Positions 48,421 to 60,992 of a stretch of DNA of 64,000 nucleotides are shown here, piece after piece. The DNA comes from Gadus chalcogrammus (lineage: Eukaryota; Chordata; Actinopteri; Gadiformes; Gadidae). Numbering within the stretch: position 1 is the stretch's first letter; every line of letters begins with the position of its first letter. The stretch spans positions 10,535,691 through 10,599,690 of the forward strand of contig NC_079414.1 in NCBI RefSeq assembly GCF_026213295.1, written 5' to 3'. A program made the position numbers and the translations under genes. The notes beneath the pieces are model-generated. The model worked only from the letters and a program-made list of their open reading frames with translations. It made no database searches and was not told the DNA's origin.

Positions 48421-50006
48421 TGAATTCACCATAAGTCGATCGGGATAAAAGAGTCTACTCTTTAATGACTAAAAATCGAGAGAACTTAAATATAAATTAA
48501 ATAACAACTGTAAATATTGTTCTACCGTAAGGCAGAATGAAACTTCCTACAGCAAACCCCCCAAAAAAGTTCCCCTGTCGATCAATACCCGCCAAGAGTT
48601 AGTTTATTTGGTTTTGTTCTACCAGAGATCCCCCCCTTTTGGAACACCGCTAGTCGCTCACCGTGGCCACTAATCTCAGCTATCTCAACTCGTTTGCCGT
48701 CGATACAAGGCTCACCCAAGAACAATTCATCAACTGTTCATTTGGAAAGATCCCGGACTCTGAGTTATTGGAGCCTTATTCTCCAGGCTGAAGTTGATAA
48801 ATATCACACCTAACCGTCTGAGCATACCTTACATCCGTTCAGCTTACCGATTTTGTCCCCCTTTTTTCTGGGGAAAGTGATTTATCGGAAAATCAATCAG
48901 AAGAAAATTAGTTGCAAATTGAGCGAACATTTTCTTTTCCTTGTAGTTACCCTGTGGTTGCAGTAATTTGTCTTATTGACCTCGACATTATGAGCACATG
49001 ATTCATTAAGTTCAGATTGGTTTCCAGCCTCGGTCTGAGCATAATTTTTCAGTTGACTCGTTTATCAACGTCTGCTTAAATGACCTGTCGCCCAAAAGAC
49101 ACTGCAGCGGCTCTATCAGTATATTGGTCACTGACTGTCTACGGTGCCTGTTTACAGATTTACTGTGATAAGAAGCTGTGTTTCTATCATTTGATCTATA
49201 GACAGAAAAATATCTATCTATGAAACTTTATGTGGTTCTATCTATATGTTTCATTATATCTATAAACTTCCTGAATTTCTTTCTGTTTGTCTTTCCTTTG
49301 TGCAAAAGTTCTCTTTTTTCCTATTTAAATTTCTTTCTTTATTTAGACTCCATTTGTGTGTGTGTGTGAGCTGTGTGGCCTCCGGCTTTAGGCCTGAGAG
49401 AGAGAGCTATGTCCTTACTCGGCTGATCACTGTGGCCCCCGCATGCTGATCCGAGGCAACTGCAGGGGCCGCCCCCTGGTCAGAACACACGTTTCCCCTC
49501 TCAGGTACTTAGCATTGATCAAAAAACATACTCAAAGTGAGGATGGGCTCCCCAGACATCTCCGTTTCAGATACAAGTTAGAATTAAGTTGATGGTTAGT
49601 GCCGGATGATGGCTTGTGTCCCCGGGGAAATCTCCACCGTCGGGGTTGCGTCGTTACCAGAAAAACCCACCGCATGGACCGCCCGAAACGGCTTTTACGT
49701 TTCAGTTGAAACTCTCTTAATGTGCCGGAAGCAGGATGAAAGCGTGTGAGGGAGATGCATGCATAATGTATAATGCTTATATTCAAAACCATTCTTGTTT
49801 CCAACAGTGAAGGCGAACTTCAAAGATAACTTTCTAATGATATTATAATATAATAATAATTTTTATCCACAATAAGGTCTCAATATTGAATGGGGGAAGA
49901 GTTATTTCCGTGAGTGCCTCCTAGTTGAAATAGACCAGATTGATCAATTAAAAAAAAAAATTATGAAATTTATCAATCAATTATGACATTATTTTATAGA
50001 TTTATT
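48421..50006. other. Unique sequence, no gene seen
   Basis: AT-rich with short TG and TATC patches. No recognised feature. Confidence 0.5.
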
Positions 50007-50008
50007 TA

Positions 50009-51211
50009 CAGTTTTTCTCAGTCGCTTTGGTACATTTCTCAGATCTGAATTGAAATTTTCAAAACAGTAAGTGCATTTCTCAAAACAATTCGTACAAATA
50101 GCAAAACACCGTGGATTTCATGCAAAAGCCAGTCTCTTGCTCAAAATCCTTAGTTCGTTTCTCAAAAGTAAATATCTGTGTCAATGAACATGTCAGTGCC
50201 ATCACAATGACAAGCCCTTGTGTCATTGTGTACGGATAAGACAGTCAAATTGCTTAGTCATGTTGTCAATATAACAGTGTACTCTGGAGGGATGTTCAGA
50301 TGTAAACTATGGCTGAAGTTTTGAAGACAATTATTGTGAATTGTAAGTTACGCCTTAGTGTATGTGGGAGATTGATTGCAAGAGCCTGGACAAGATTCAC
50401 ATTTACGCTTTGACTGTTTGTACTGTAATTTGTTGACAGACCATGTCATTGCTAAATGTGAACATAGGAAAATCTCCTTAGGGTTAACCGTACATGCATT
50501 GCTGTAGGAATTACAGTGCAGTCATCCTACAACTCCTGATGTTCCTCTTGTTGGGCCACAAATTCTCATTCTCACGCAATCTCACTCCTCTTCCTCTTCT
50601 TCTTCTCCCTGGCTGTTGACCCTGTCCAATTCCTTGTCCTTCCATTGTCAGACAATGTAACATTGTGTTGTGCTCCAGCTATATATATACTTGCCAGTTC
50701 ATGGTTCAGGCGATGCACCTTTGAGCTATTTCAGTAAACTGGTTGATCGTTGGTTGTTCTAACTTCACACATTTCGCTTCTTTAGAGAGGGTCAAGATTC
50801 ACCTGGTAGCAATTTACCAATACAGGACAGATTTAGAAAAAAAGTCTAATGGAAATGTATAGAAATATGCTGTGCTTGACACATTATGACAACTTGTTCA
50901 ACCATTTTGCATGTAAAGACTTATGCAATGAACTAATGCCTAAATGTTGTGGAGGTGAGACTAATCAATAGAGACCCATTACAATACATTTTGATCAACA
51001 TGACATAAGCAATTGATAATGTAGGAAAGAGCAGAGAATTGTACATAATCATTTGCATGAATGTACCAAGGCATTTGCAACTTGTTCAAAGAAATGACAA
51101 ACTGCTTTTTTGATGTGCTCAAGTGACACAATGATGTGAAGATTGAACAAGTAGTGTTGAGAATTTCAATTCTGATCTGAGAAATGTAAAAAAAGGGCCT
51201 GAGAACAATTG
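50009..51211 (-). mobile_element. Internally deleted Tc1/mariner-type element
   Basis: Terminal inverted repeats of about 59 bp: CAGTTTTTCTCAGTCGCTTT on the left and CAATTGTTCTCAGGCCCTTT on the right (inverted), both continuing with ACATTTCTCAGATC and GAATTGAAATT. TA flanks both ends (50007-50008 and 51212-51213). The subterminal CTCAAAA motif is repeated inside the left end. Only a basic N-terminal peptide of the transposase remains, on the minus strand. Confidence 0.8.
50511..50645 (-). pseudogene. Tc1/mariner transposase N-terminal remnant, 44 codons
   Basis: ATG at 50645 opens a Gly/Arg-rich peptide (GQGQQPGRRRRGRGVRLR) like the basic N-terminal tail of a fish IS630/Tc1-type transposase family. 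The helix-turn-helix and DDE domain that should follow are missing, and the frame stops at 50511. Confidence 0.45.
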
Positions 51212-51213
51212 TA

Positions 51214-54200
51214 TATTGACAGATGCTAATTGCATGACATGTTTTCAAAGCTCAATAGGAATTGCATAAGTAAAGCATGGAAAGATCCACCCAGACCCAG
51301 CATTAGGTGTATGCATGCTTTCTGAGAAGAGCAATTCCCCTTATTTAATATTAATCGGAATGCTAATGATGGGCGCCAAAGCGAAACCGCTGTTACCTGA
51401 TTATTTCACACTTTGGAAACCTATATGAGTGTTGGATTGCACTGCCAGCTGGGAAACTTGAATCAACCTCGAAAGAGTTACAGTACATCTGAGTAATTAG
51501 ATGTGAGCTAAAGGTTAACCTCCAGTTAAACTTCTCGCTATTCTCTATGTTAAATGGCTATTCTAATAGCATGGGTACATATATTGTTTTGTTGGGAACA
51601 ATTCTGGGTGGTAGATTTATCTCTATAAATCTACAGTACTTTGTGGTTTTCAAAACTATTTAAATTCACATTTACATTGCAAATTGTACTTGTGTTGCAC
51701 TACTCTGCTGTTATCGCGGCAGCCCAGACATTGGAAGATTGAAGAATGATTGTGTAGCCATATATCATGTTGATAAGTGAGCGTGAAAGTAGAGGAGTGA
51801 GAGCTCTCAAGACTGTTTAACTTTCTAATACACTGTGGAGGTCCTCATTTGGCTTGCATGTGAACGGGCCTTCACTGTGGTTTGACAATGACGACATATA
51901 ACATAAAGCCTATAAAGACATAATGGTGTCTTTGTATTCCCACTCACTAGGTCCTGTCACAGAGCATCACCAGCAAGATTTATGTCAATTAGTTTGCAGG
52001 GATTGAAAAAAGGCAAAATCAAGTACAGTAAGTATGAGGAAATGAGAGACCATTAACAACATTGTGCTATGCTAAATTTAGCTTGTCATGAACTTTGATT
52101 TAATGAGCATAATCAATTTACTTGCATGAAAATTATTTTGTTCATATGTATCATTTGGGAACAAAATAATCTCTAAATATATGCGTAATAGATTTATATT
52201 TTTCAATTATAGCTCCCCTTGTTTTTGCTTGGCTTGGGAACATTGCAATTACAATTCCAGTGTATCAGCACGCTGTGAATGGCACACACACATTGTTCCC
52301 TTGCAGTTATTAAGTACAGTTTAAAGCATTTGCCATTAAATACCAGCCAGGCTGCTTGCTCTCGCTCTTTCACCTGGGGCACTGAATGCTTAATCACACA
52401 TTTTTTGTTTACCTCAATTTCAAGCAGAGAATTACGTATATACAAATATATTAAGGCAATCAACGGAGATCAATGAGTGCTGTGCGTTTTGGACATGGTC
52501 ATCCATAATCAAGCTTTGATAAGTTTGAATGGTGTAATATGAATCACATACAATACAATTCTCTCTCAGTATAATTATTTTGACCAATCACATTCGTAAA
52601 CAACAATAATAATAAATAGCCATCTAGATCATTGAGTTTTTATTATGGAATCCATTATTGCCGCCTTGATTCATGCAGAATGATCGCAAGCTTACTACAT
52701 TCAGATTGTTCACATGATATATTGTCATTATCTACATATCTAAAGTAGAATGATCTTATTTTCCTATTAAGATCTGGAAGCAATTCCTTTGTTGATAATC
52801 CATTGACACACTATCGCCAACAGAGACCGACTGTGCGTGATGATGTGTTGCTGTGAAAAGTATTTTCTCCTTTGGCCATTGAAGCAGACCAAGCTGTTTG
52901 TGAGAGTGTACAAACAGGGAAAGATTTATGGAGACTTTCTGTTACAAAATCAATTTGAGCTATATGTGCACACCATTTGTTTTTTGTTTTTACATTGACG
53001 CTTTGCCCTGTTCTACCTTTTCAATTTGATTAATTGCCCTGTATATTCAAGTTACACTTTTTCCCTTGCAAGCCCACATTCTGTGCCTGTGCCCTGAATT
53101 AGTCTGGCATTTCATGCTTGAATACCTTTGTGACATTTAGTTTAAGGAAATATCACGCTCTGTTGAATTGTCCAAGGCAAACCAAAAAACATCAATGAAT
53201 ATGAAATGTAATGAATTTCCAAGACAAAAACATGATGTACCTTCTGAAATCAATGTGATGGTGTGTATTTTATATAGACTTCGATTTCTCTACGCTATCG
53301 TATCTGCAGTTTATTATACTACCTGCATACTTAAGTGAAGTCAATACCTTTTAAGAATGAAAATGAGCTCTGAAAAACTAAAGATGAATTTCATCATTAT
53401 AATTGACTTGGCTACAATTTCTGGTTTACCTTTTCTAGGGTTCTTGTTCTTAGGACCTTGACAAGGGCACGAATGTTAACATTTATTTCACTATTTTTCA
53501 ACCTCTATTAAGTTTTGCTCAGGAGGTTGAACAGGTTGCAGTGGGACGCAGCAAAGGCTGGTTTGACCAGTCCGACCCACGTTACCTTAACAAACATAGC
53601 TTCAAAGTTAGCATTGATGTTCGAACGGATGGGTGTGGGGCATTCATTGTATGCGTGTGACCAAAAGGATAGAGACCCCATTCGAAGTTGAAGGCTTTCG
53701 TTGCATAACTATGGAAGATGCCTGTGAGTGGTACCACTTGCTGAGAGTTTATTTCTGCTTGCATTTTCTCTAAAGCGGTAAATCAGGAAAACTCCTAATC
53801 CACATCAAAACAGTCCCGTAAGTATAGCTGACGCCTCCTACATAATGGTTTTGTAGTTGCATAGCAGTTCACGAATGGTCAATTAATTTCCAATGCAACG
53901 CAGTATAGGTGCCCCAAAAACCTACTTAAACGCATGCAGTAATCCTGATCTAGGCAAGAAACTGTGTTGATGTGCAGCACAAACTCCTGCTAGCTTGCGT
54001 AAAAACCCCAAAATGTTAACTCTATGAAAACAGTATGTGTCGCGTTGCACACTTAAGTTAAACTGTCATGCTTTTCAACTTGTCAATTCTCCAAAGCTCG
54101 TGCACACCGCCTTTCTTTAATACATCATCTCCTTATTCCCTGGCCGGGCACTTCAACTGAGGCATTTTCACCATAGTGTTTTACTCATAGCATTGATATT

Positions 54201-56330
54201 GAGGATCTGCCAAGCTCTGTAGACAGCAATCACATATATATGTAGCTGATGTGATGCTCCTTGTGGAGCATCACATTCCAGAGTTTAATGAATTCTTAAG
54301 TCATCAACTACTCCATCCAAACAATATCTGTTTCAAAATCTGTTGATAATGGTTGAACAGGGAAATTAGAGATTCCCTTTCCCATTGAAAGTAGAGTAAA
54401 GGTTTGATTGCTTTAGATCTGCTTTACGCTAGGCTAAACTGGCGCTTGAGCTATGAATTTGGGCAAAGGGAATAATAGGGAGATGATAAAATAAATATAT
54501 AAATATATGGATGGTGCATACCTATTGTTACGTATTTTAAGAATCTAAGCTACCCACACATAGACCCAATGATGCAGGACCAAACATATTAGCCGTAAAT
54601 ACCATACATAGCCACAAGGGGAGCAAGACCTTATTAGAGGCTGCTCCAGCCACAGATGGCAGAGCCCTTTTAAATATATGAAGAAGCCGAAGCCATTACG
54701 GCACCCCGGCCACGCCCACTAGGCCACGCCCACTTGGCGGTCTCTACCTGAGGACACGACGTGGGGATCGCCAGAGATTTTCAGCGACACCCGCGAAGGG
54801 TCACGGGCCTCTGCCCGTGGCCCATAGTAGCCAGAGTTATTATCTCTCACACGTGTTCTACCAATTCCTAGAATTCCCTCCGTATAGCTTTACTTACCAT
54901 GCCGAAACATGCCGACGACTTTATAATAAATGAAGTGAGTTCAAAGCAACCCGGGATTGGACAACTTTCCTCGAGAATATGCAATACTATTGATAGCATT
55001 TCTGGTTCCACAAGCACTCTAGATTCTGGCCAGCTGTTTGTTTAAATTTAAAAGCATTTTGGGGTTGTGCTGCACTTTTGAATGTGACTCAGCCTTGGAT
55101 AGGTCTCAGCCTCGCTTGTGAGTGGCTTTGGATATACCAGCGGCCCCTTAATGACTTCATGTGAATGTTTAATGTTAATCGAGATTCACATTGATTGAAA
55201 ATTAAATCTGATTTTCATTTCGTCTTCCTCCTGCTATCTCCAGGCGGTTCGGAGCCCTTATTAAATCCAGAGGAAGTCAACTCTGTCAGCAGGAGCACCT
55301 AGCGACCACACGTCGAATGTCAAAATGTTTCTTCTTGTTAAGTAGTGCCTTCCAACTGCCGCATGAATGGAATGACAAATGTATCCTCAGTTTTTTAATT
55401 AAAAACATGTTTACTTTCTTGTTTCCATGGCTGGTCCAGTTTATATTCCCGAAACAAATTCCTTTCACCTGAAGATTATTTAGCTCGGCCAACTTGCCAA
55501 AACACTTGCCACAACAATTTCAACGGTCAATTGGGAATCTCTGGGCATGCATATATCTTCAACACTCCCCTGGTGAATTAGAAAAAGTAATTACAAAAAA
55601 AACAACATAATTTTGCATTGCCTTTCGAATAGTTTTTTACTATTTGGCCTCACACACAGATTTTTTTATTTCAAATAATAAAATGTAGTCAGCTTGTTCT
55701 AGGCCTGGGGTAGGAGGGTAGCAGCACAATCGCACCCTCTATTGGCTTGGCTACCATTAAAGGTCTGTGTGTCTGTGTCAGTTTGTGCATGTATGTGTGC
55801 GTGTGTTCGAGCACGTTTATTTGCATGTAAGGCTACTCATGCACACGCAGTCATCCATATAAGTGCACGTGCACATGCGCTCTTCCTACACGTTCAAGCA
55901 CCTGTTAAATTATTCACTTTATTCACCTGGGGACCGAAGATTGCAATCAGGAAGCAAGGAAGGGTGAGGACCTTGGTGAGGCCTGTCATGTTTTTTTCCA
56001 CAACATGTTCTTGAGGTGTACTAACAAGGCACCACCAATCCGTGACGAAAGGCTTAATGGAACTGACTAACGCCTGGCCTCAACGTAGCAGCTTGGAGAC
56101 TTTGGGTGTGTGTCCTCCCAACCCCTCACACTTGCTCGCATCCAAGTGTGACAGAACGGCTCTGACAGCAAAAGGTTAAAACGGCAATTAGGATGCGTCG
56201 AGCACGTTTCCCCGGTGTTAATAGACGCGCTGCCCTTTGACCTGGTTGTGTAGCTGGGTACCTGGCGTCTTCCAAGACGTCCTGACCTCTGTCGGAGCCT
56301 GTACTTAGCCAAGCATGTAACCCTCCCCCC
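51214..56330. other. AT-rich unique block, 5 kb, no gene seen
   Basis: The longest repeat-poor stretch in the window. No coding or RNA gene is recognised. Two local features: a perfect 10-bp-stem hairpin, GTGATGCTCC-TTGT-GGAGCATCAC, near 54250-54273, and a GC-rich patch near 54690-54840 with a duplicated GGCCACGCCCACT that could belong to an old LTR or other repeat. Such blocks often hold distal enhancers, but that is inference. Confidence 0.5.
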
Positions 56331-56353
56331 CACACACACACACACACACACAC
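56331..56353. repeat. (CA)n microsatellite, short
   Basis: About 22 bp of CA repeat preceded by a C run. Confidence 0.9.
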
Positions 56354-57698
56354 CCCTCCTGGTTATTCACCGCTGATTGGGGCGCCTCATCACGCCTTTT
56401 GCTCACTTCAGGTACAGGATATAAAATATATTTATGGATATTGCGGATTTTGTATAAGTTTCATTTTTGTTTAGTATGTTTATCCAAAGCATAAATTCAA
56501 GTTACATATCTAATGTAAATGATGAGATACAAATAAAAAACAAAGAGAGATATTTTCAGATCTTCAAAGGTTTAACACAACAAAATAAGAAAGGGGATAA
56601 CAATGGATGAAGCTTGAAATGGCCGTTGGTTCCCTCTTTTCACGTAAGAGACATTGTTTCAAATCGTTTTTGATACGAGGGAGATTAATGATGATTCAAA
56701 ACCAGGGATGTGTTGTAATAACATGCAGGGCCTTTATTGGCCACAGGAAGAGTTAATTTTGGGCGCTGAAGTGCAGCGGGATCAGGCGGGGGCCCACATT
56801 AGTGGGTGTAGGGAGAGGCAGAGAGCAGCGATGGCTGTGCTACGACGAGAGGTGTGTTTTTATCTGACAATGCATTAAACGATATTACAGCACATCTAAT
56901 GGAGTCGGCACTGTGAGACTTGTAATATACCGCAGAACGAATTTATAGCACATCAAACCTTTTTATTGAATCATGAGTGGATGGCTTTTCTTGTTTTTTT
57001 CGCAATGTCCTTTTATTTATACTGCCGAGAATAGATTTTCTCATTAGAAAAAAAGTTTTGAAAAGTTACACTGTTTTGGTGAATCCCTGTGTAGCCCAAC
57101 AAACTAAATTCACAGCGCTGTCTTCTATCGTATTGGATGCAAATGTTTGATGTTGGAGAGATAGAAATATTACATTACTCTAACACCGTTCGTAATTACT
57201 TCGAATTAACTCAAAAGATTCTTGTTTCACACTCATTTTACCAAGGAAATTATATTTGAATCCAAATGTTATGCCTCTGATTGTTCTAAGGCTCAACAGT
57301 GACTCAGCTAAATGTTTAAATGACAGCAAAATGCACATCAACACCAGGTGATGTTAGTGTCAGTTGGAAGACTTGCAATGCTGGATTTTATTTTTACTCT
57401 CATTCAGAGGCATGAATGGATGAATGGAGTATGAATAAATGTTTAATTCATTATTCAAGATCAATATTCATGAATGTTTTAAGGCAGAATCGATACGGTG
57501 ACTCCGTGCCACGCAACTCCTATCGGAATTTAGACGATTCTCATTATATTTGAAGAAAATAAACTTCTAATTAGGGTTTGGACATTAATCGCTAACAGGA
57601 ATATACAATATAGGTAAATGATTTTCTGCATTTCTAAGCACATTATTGATCACACATGCATGCATAAACACACAAACACACAACACACACTTACACAC

Positions 57699-57705
<7 letters not shown>
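56354..57705. other. Unique sequence, possible conserved non-coding DNA
   Basis: No gene seen. The complex stretch at about 56650-56920 (GGCCTTTATTGGCCACAGG, TAATGATGATT) has the look of regulatory DNA, but this needs comparison with other fish. Confidence 0.4.

Positions 57706-57785
<80 letters not shown>
57706..57785. repeat. (CA)n microsatellite
   Basis: Pure CA repeat of about 80 bp preceded by imperfect CA-rich sequence. Confidence 0.97.
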
Positions 57786-57786
<1 letters not shown>

Positions 57787-58084
57787 CAACATCTGCATAG
57801 GCGGGACCCCCATTGGTCAAACCCCTTCAATAAAACATAATATATTTACTCAAGAATACTCATACAACATTCCTTGGTTTGCCCACTTCATTTCTTCTAA
57901 TAGGGCCTGCATGTTTTCGTGAAATTCGACACGAGAAAAAATATTTGGTATCACGTCTTAGCCCTTTATCTCCAGTGCATGTATTTTTAATAGCCTTAAT
58001 AATTCAAGCGTTAAGTGTCTATAACCTTCTTGCTCTCTCACTTGCAGAAGCTTACACACAAAACACACACACATATCCCCCCCT

Positions 58085-58086
<2 letters not shown>

Positions 58087-58181
<95 letters not shown>
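58087..58181. repeat. (CA)n microsatellite
   Basis: Pure CA repeat of about 95 bp. Confidence 0.97.
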
Positions 58182-58183
<2 letters not shown>

Positions 58184-58864
58184 AAACCCAAACACAGCAC
58201 CACCAGTTCGCTCAACAAATGGGCTTCTTGATTTCCGGGTAAAAATCCAGTTTGTTGCGGTACGTTTTTTTGCTCTAGGAGTGTGCCAGGCAAAACAAAT
58301 GAGCCCGAAAGTGAACAGCTGGGCGCTACGGCCCTCAGCCTAGCTAAATGTAGAGAGCGAGTCATTAACAGATGTTGATGTGCAGCGCCCATAATTACTA
58401 TTCAGCGGCAGTTTCAACTTTACCCGATCCCCTTTGGGCTCGACGGTGATCCGGAGACGAGCAGTATGTAACACATCGCGGATCCGTCAGAGAAACTGGC
58501 ATGATATCTCATTCTCACCATCACGGCACTGTTTTGGCTGTTCAGACAGATATTCCTTCCGTGTCTGCAGGCTTGGAGTACTCAAATCCACCAAAATACA
58601 TCTCAAACATTCCCTATGATGTGGTAAAGCTCTGAGCAAGGCTCATGCATCTACTCGTGTTTTCAAAAAGGAAAAGGTTCACTGTGACATAGAAGACAAA
58701 AAAGATTATACAGTGGAAGCACACCTGTTGTCCACGGAGTGCTGTGATGCTAACTAGTGGCGCACCATGGGAACCGGAGGGGTATTCCATCAAAGTCGCT
58801 AACGAAGACAGCGAAGACAGGGTCAATTATGAGGCCTAATTTATCTGATATAAAAGCCTACTCA
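58182..58864. other. Unique sequence, no gene seen
   Basis: No gene recognised. GGGGTATTCCATCAAAGTCG near 58779 has the flavour of a fish repeat terminus, but no partner was found. Confidence 0.4.
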
Positions 58865-58925
58865 GGACGCGAACTCGCTTCACCCGAACCACAGGCCAAA
58901 TGCTAGACCACTCACCCAACGGCTG
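58865..58925 (-). repeat. tRNA-like segment, probable SINE head or pseudo-tRNA
   Basis: On the minus strand GTTGGGTGAGTGGTCTAGCA (A-box-like) precedes GCGAGTTCGCGTCC (B-box-like) by about 30 bases. No full cloverleaf could be assigned. Confidence 0.4.
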
Positions 58926-59181
58926 GTTCAAAAATTTGACAGAAGACATAGGATCTGATAAAAATGTGTTGAGAAAATATCCACGATAACAATAGATAGG
59001 AATTCATTGAATTATTTTAGTGCATAATTTCATCTTAGACCCTTAGTGAAAATATACGCTGTTTGTACTTCATATAGGCTATGTACATTTATGACAAAAT
59101 CGTGAGGACTAAGCTTGGCGGACCTTCTGATGGTACACTTGTTTCCGACAGATGGACTTATCTGAAACATCGCTCAAGTAA

Positions 59182-60050
59182 GCCTGTTCACACCAAAAGA
59201 TGCATTTGCTGCCCGAACGCGTTGACGCCGAGGTTTTGCGGCGCGGCAAATCAAGTTTTGCGGCGCGGCAAATCAAGTTTTGCGGCGCAGCAAAGGTTTT
59301 GACGCGCTGCAAACGTTTTGCTGCGCCGCAGTTTTGCAGCGCGGGAAGTTTCGCAGTGCTTTTGAATTCATTCACAACCGACATTACGAGCATTGCATGT
59401 CTTTACCTGTTGTGGAAGAGGGAGAGACGTCGGAATGCCCGTCGTTTATGGGTTCATGAGACCATTCGGAGCCTGGAAGGCTGGTGCTGCCTGGCACCCA
59501 ACTGGGTTTTGTTTGGGGTTGTTATGCTAGCCCTTTAGCATACTTATACATATACATACTACTATAGTTTAGTTTAACTGTAAACACAACTACACTACAG
59601 AATGCTGATTTGTGGGGTTTTTCGAGTTACTAAATAAATGTAACGGTAGTGAACTCTAGGTCACTCCAAGGGAGTAACACTGATTGGCTGTTACGGCATG
59701 TCACTCAGTGGCAACGCCTCCGTGGCAACGCTGTTGAACGCTGATTGGCTGTCATCACGCGTTTGCTGCCGAAAAGTTGAAATATTTCAACTCGAGCAGC
59801 ATTTGACCCGCCGCAAAATACGTGAACGCGCCCGCCGCCCGTGCCCGGCAGCGGGCACGGGCATGCCGCGCTGCAAATCAGATTTTGACGCGCCGCAAAT
59901 CAGATTTTGACGCGCCGCAAATCAAATTTTGCTGCCGGTTTTCTCGGCAGCAAATGCTGCGGCAGCAAAGCAGCAACGCGTCTCTACATTCACTTTGAAT
60001 GGGATCGTGACGCGCGTCAACTTTTTGCATCTTTTGGTGTGAACGCAGGG
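59182..60050 (+). mobile_element. PIF/Harbinger-like element with transposase remnant, about 870 bp
   Basis: Left end GCCTGTTCACACCAAAAGAT and inverted right end CCTGCGTTCACACCAAAAGAT are clear terminal inverted repeats. Subterminal regions on both sides are GC-rich minisatellites of TTTTGCGGCGCGGCAAATCA type and its inverse. A short frame inside resembles the N-terminus of HARBI1-like transposases. I could not fix a 3-bp target duplication, so the superfamily call depends on the protein fragment and on terminus style shared with the element at 15161. Confidence 0.65.
59392..59481 (+). pseudogene. Harbinger transposase N-terminal fragment
   Basis: The frame contains ERRRNARRLWVHETIRS. HARBI1-like proteins from fish typically begin with an Arg-rich run followed by R-x-W-V-H-x-I. 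The rest of the domain, including the DDE core, is missing, and the frame runs into unrelated sequence. Short, so confidence is moderate. Confidence 0.45.
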
Positions 60051-60360
60051 TCAGTTATCCTGGTACCAACCAGGGGCCTCTACGAATAGCCAATCTCCGA
60101 ACCTTTATGCCTCCTTTACTTAACCTTTGTGGAAAACGTCATTGGGTCAAGGAGAGATGAAAAGGTGCTTCCTTTCGTACACAGGAAAAGACAGCGCTGT
60201 TTAAAGGTCCCATGGCATGTCACTTTAGGGATGCTTTAATATAGTTATTTGTGGGCCCCTAACAGTATTCGAAGACGTTCCCGAAATTCAGCCGGGGTGC
60301 AGAGTTAAAGCCACTCCGAGCCAGTCGCACATTGAGCTTTCCCCAAATGCGCTGTTTCAT

Positions 60361-60881
60361 GCCGTGTTCCAATACCCGTACTTCCATGAGTATACTTAAA
60401 GGAAGTATACCGTACTATTCTACCGTACCGTAAGTATACCGTACTATACTATCATTTTTCAGATGTGAGTGCTGTTCCAAATTGAGTACCCCGTGGTGCA
60501 CTAACCGGAAATTACGATCACGACTGCCGCCGCGGCTCCTCCCCGGTAATGAACATCCCGCTTTGAACGGTGAACTCTTTACGCCTAGCAGCTATAGAAA
60601 GCTATAAAAACTATAAAAACTACAAAATGACTATTAATGCAGGCTATGTGGAAAATGCGCCGACTTTGGCTCAGCCTGGCTCCGCCTCTTCCGCTGCGTA
60701 GCTAAGATGGCTGCCGTTGAGTACGGAAAGTGTCCTTCGATCCACACTTCACGATTAACCCATTTTGAGTACGACATCCGGGTCCTTGAAGTATATTTAT
60801 TTTCGCCGGATCTGAATTGGAACGTACTATGTACTGTAATTTGGTTAGCTGGTATGGATAGTACGGGTATTGGAACACGGC
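60361..60881. mobile_element. MITE inserted in the TTAA element, 521 bp
   Basis: Perfect inverted ends GCCGTGTTCCAATACCCGTA. Comparison with the related element near 44950-45010 gives the empty site: GCGCAGTTTTGGTGTC there, versus GCGCTGTTTCAT, the insertion, then ATTGGTGTC here. The duplication is very short (2-3 bp at most). No coding capacity. Confidence 0.8.
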
Positions 60882-60992
60882 ATTGGTGTCTGCTTTAATG
60901 CAAATGAGGGTCATGGAGGAGGGTGGGGGTGTGGCCCTGAGCAGCTTGCGGTCACGGTACCATGCACTAGTGTTTACAGTGGATGTATCGCA

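Noticed and set aside
54480..54920. Solo LTR of a retrotransposon
   Set aside because: GC-rich patch and AATAAA-like sequence are suggestive, but I could not find matching TG...CA ends with a 4-6 bp duplication.
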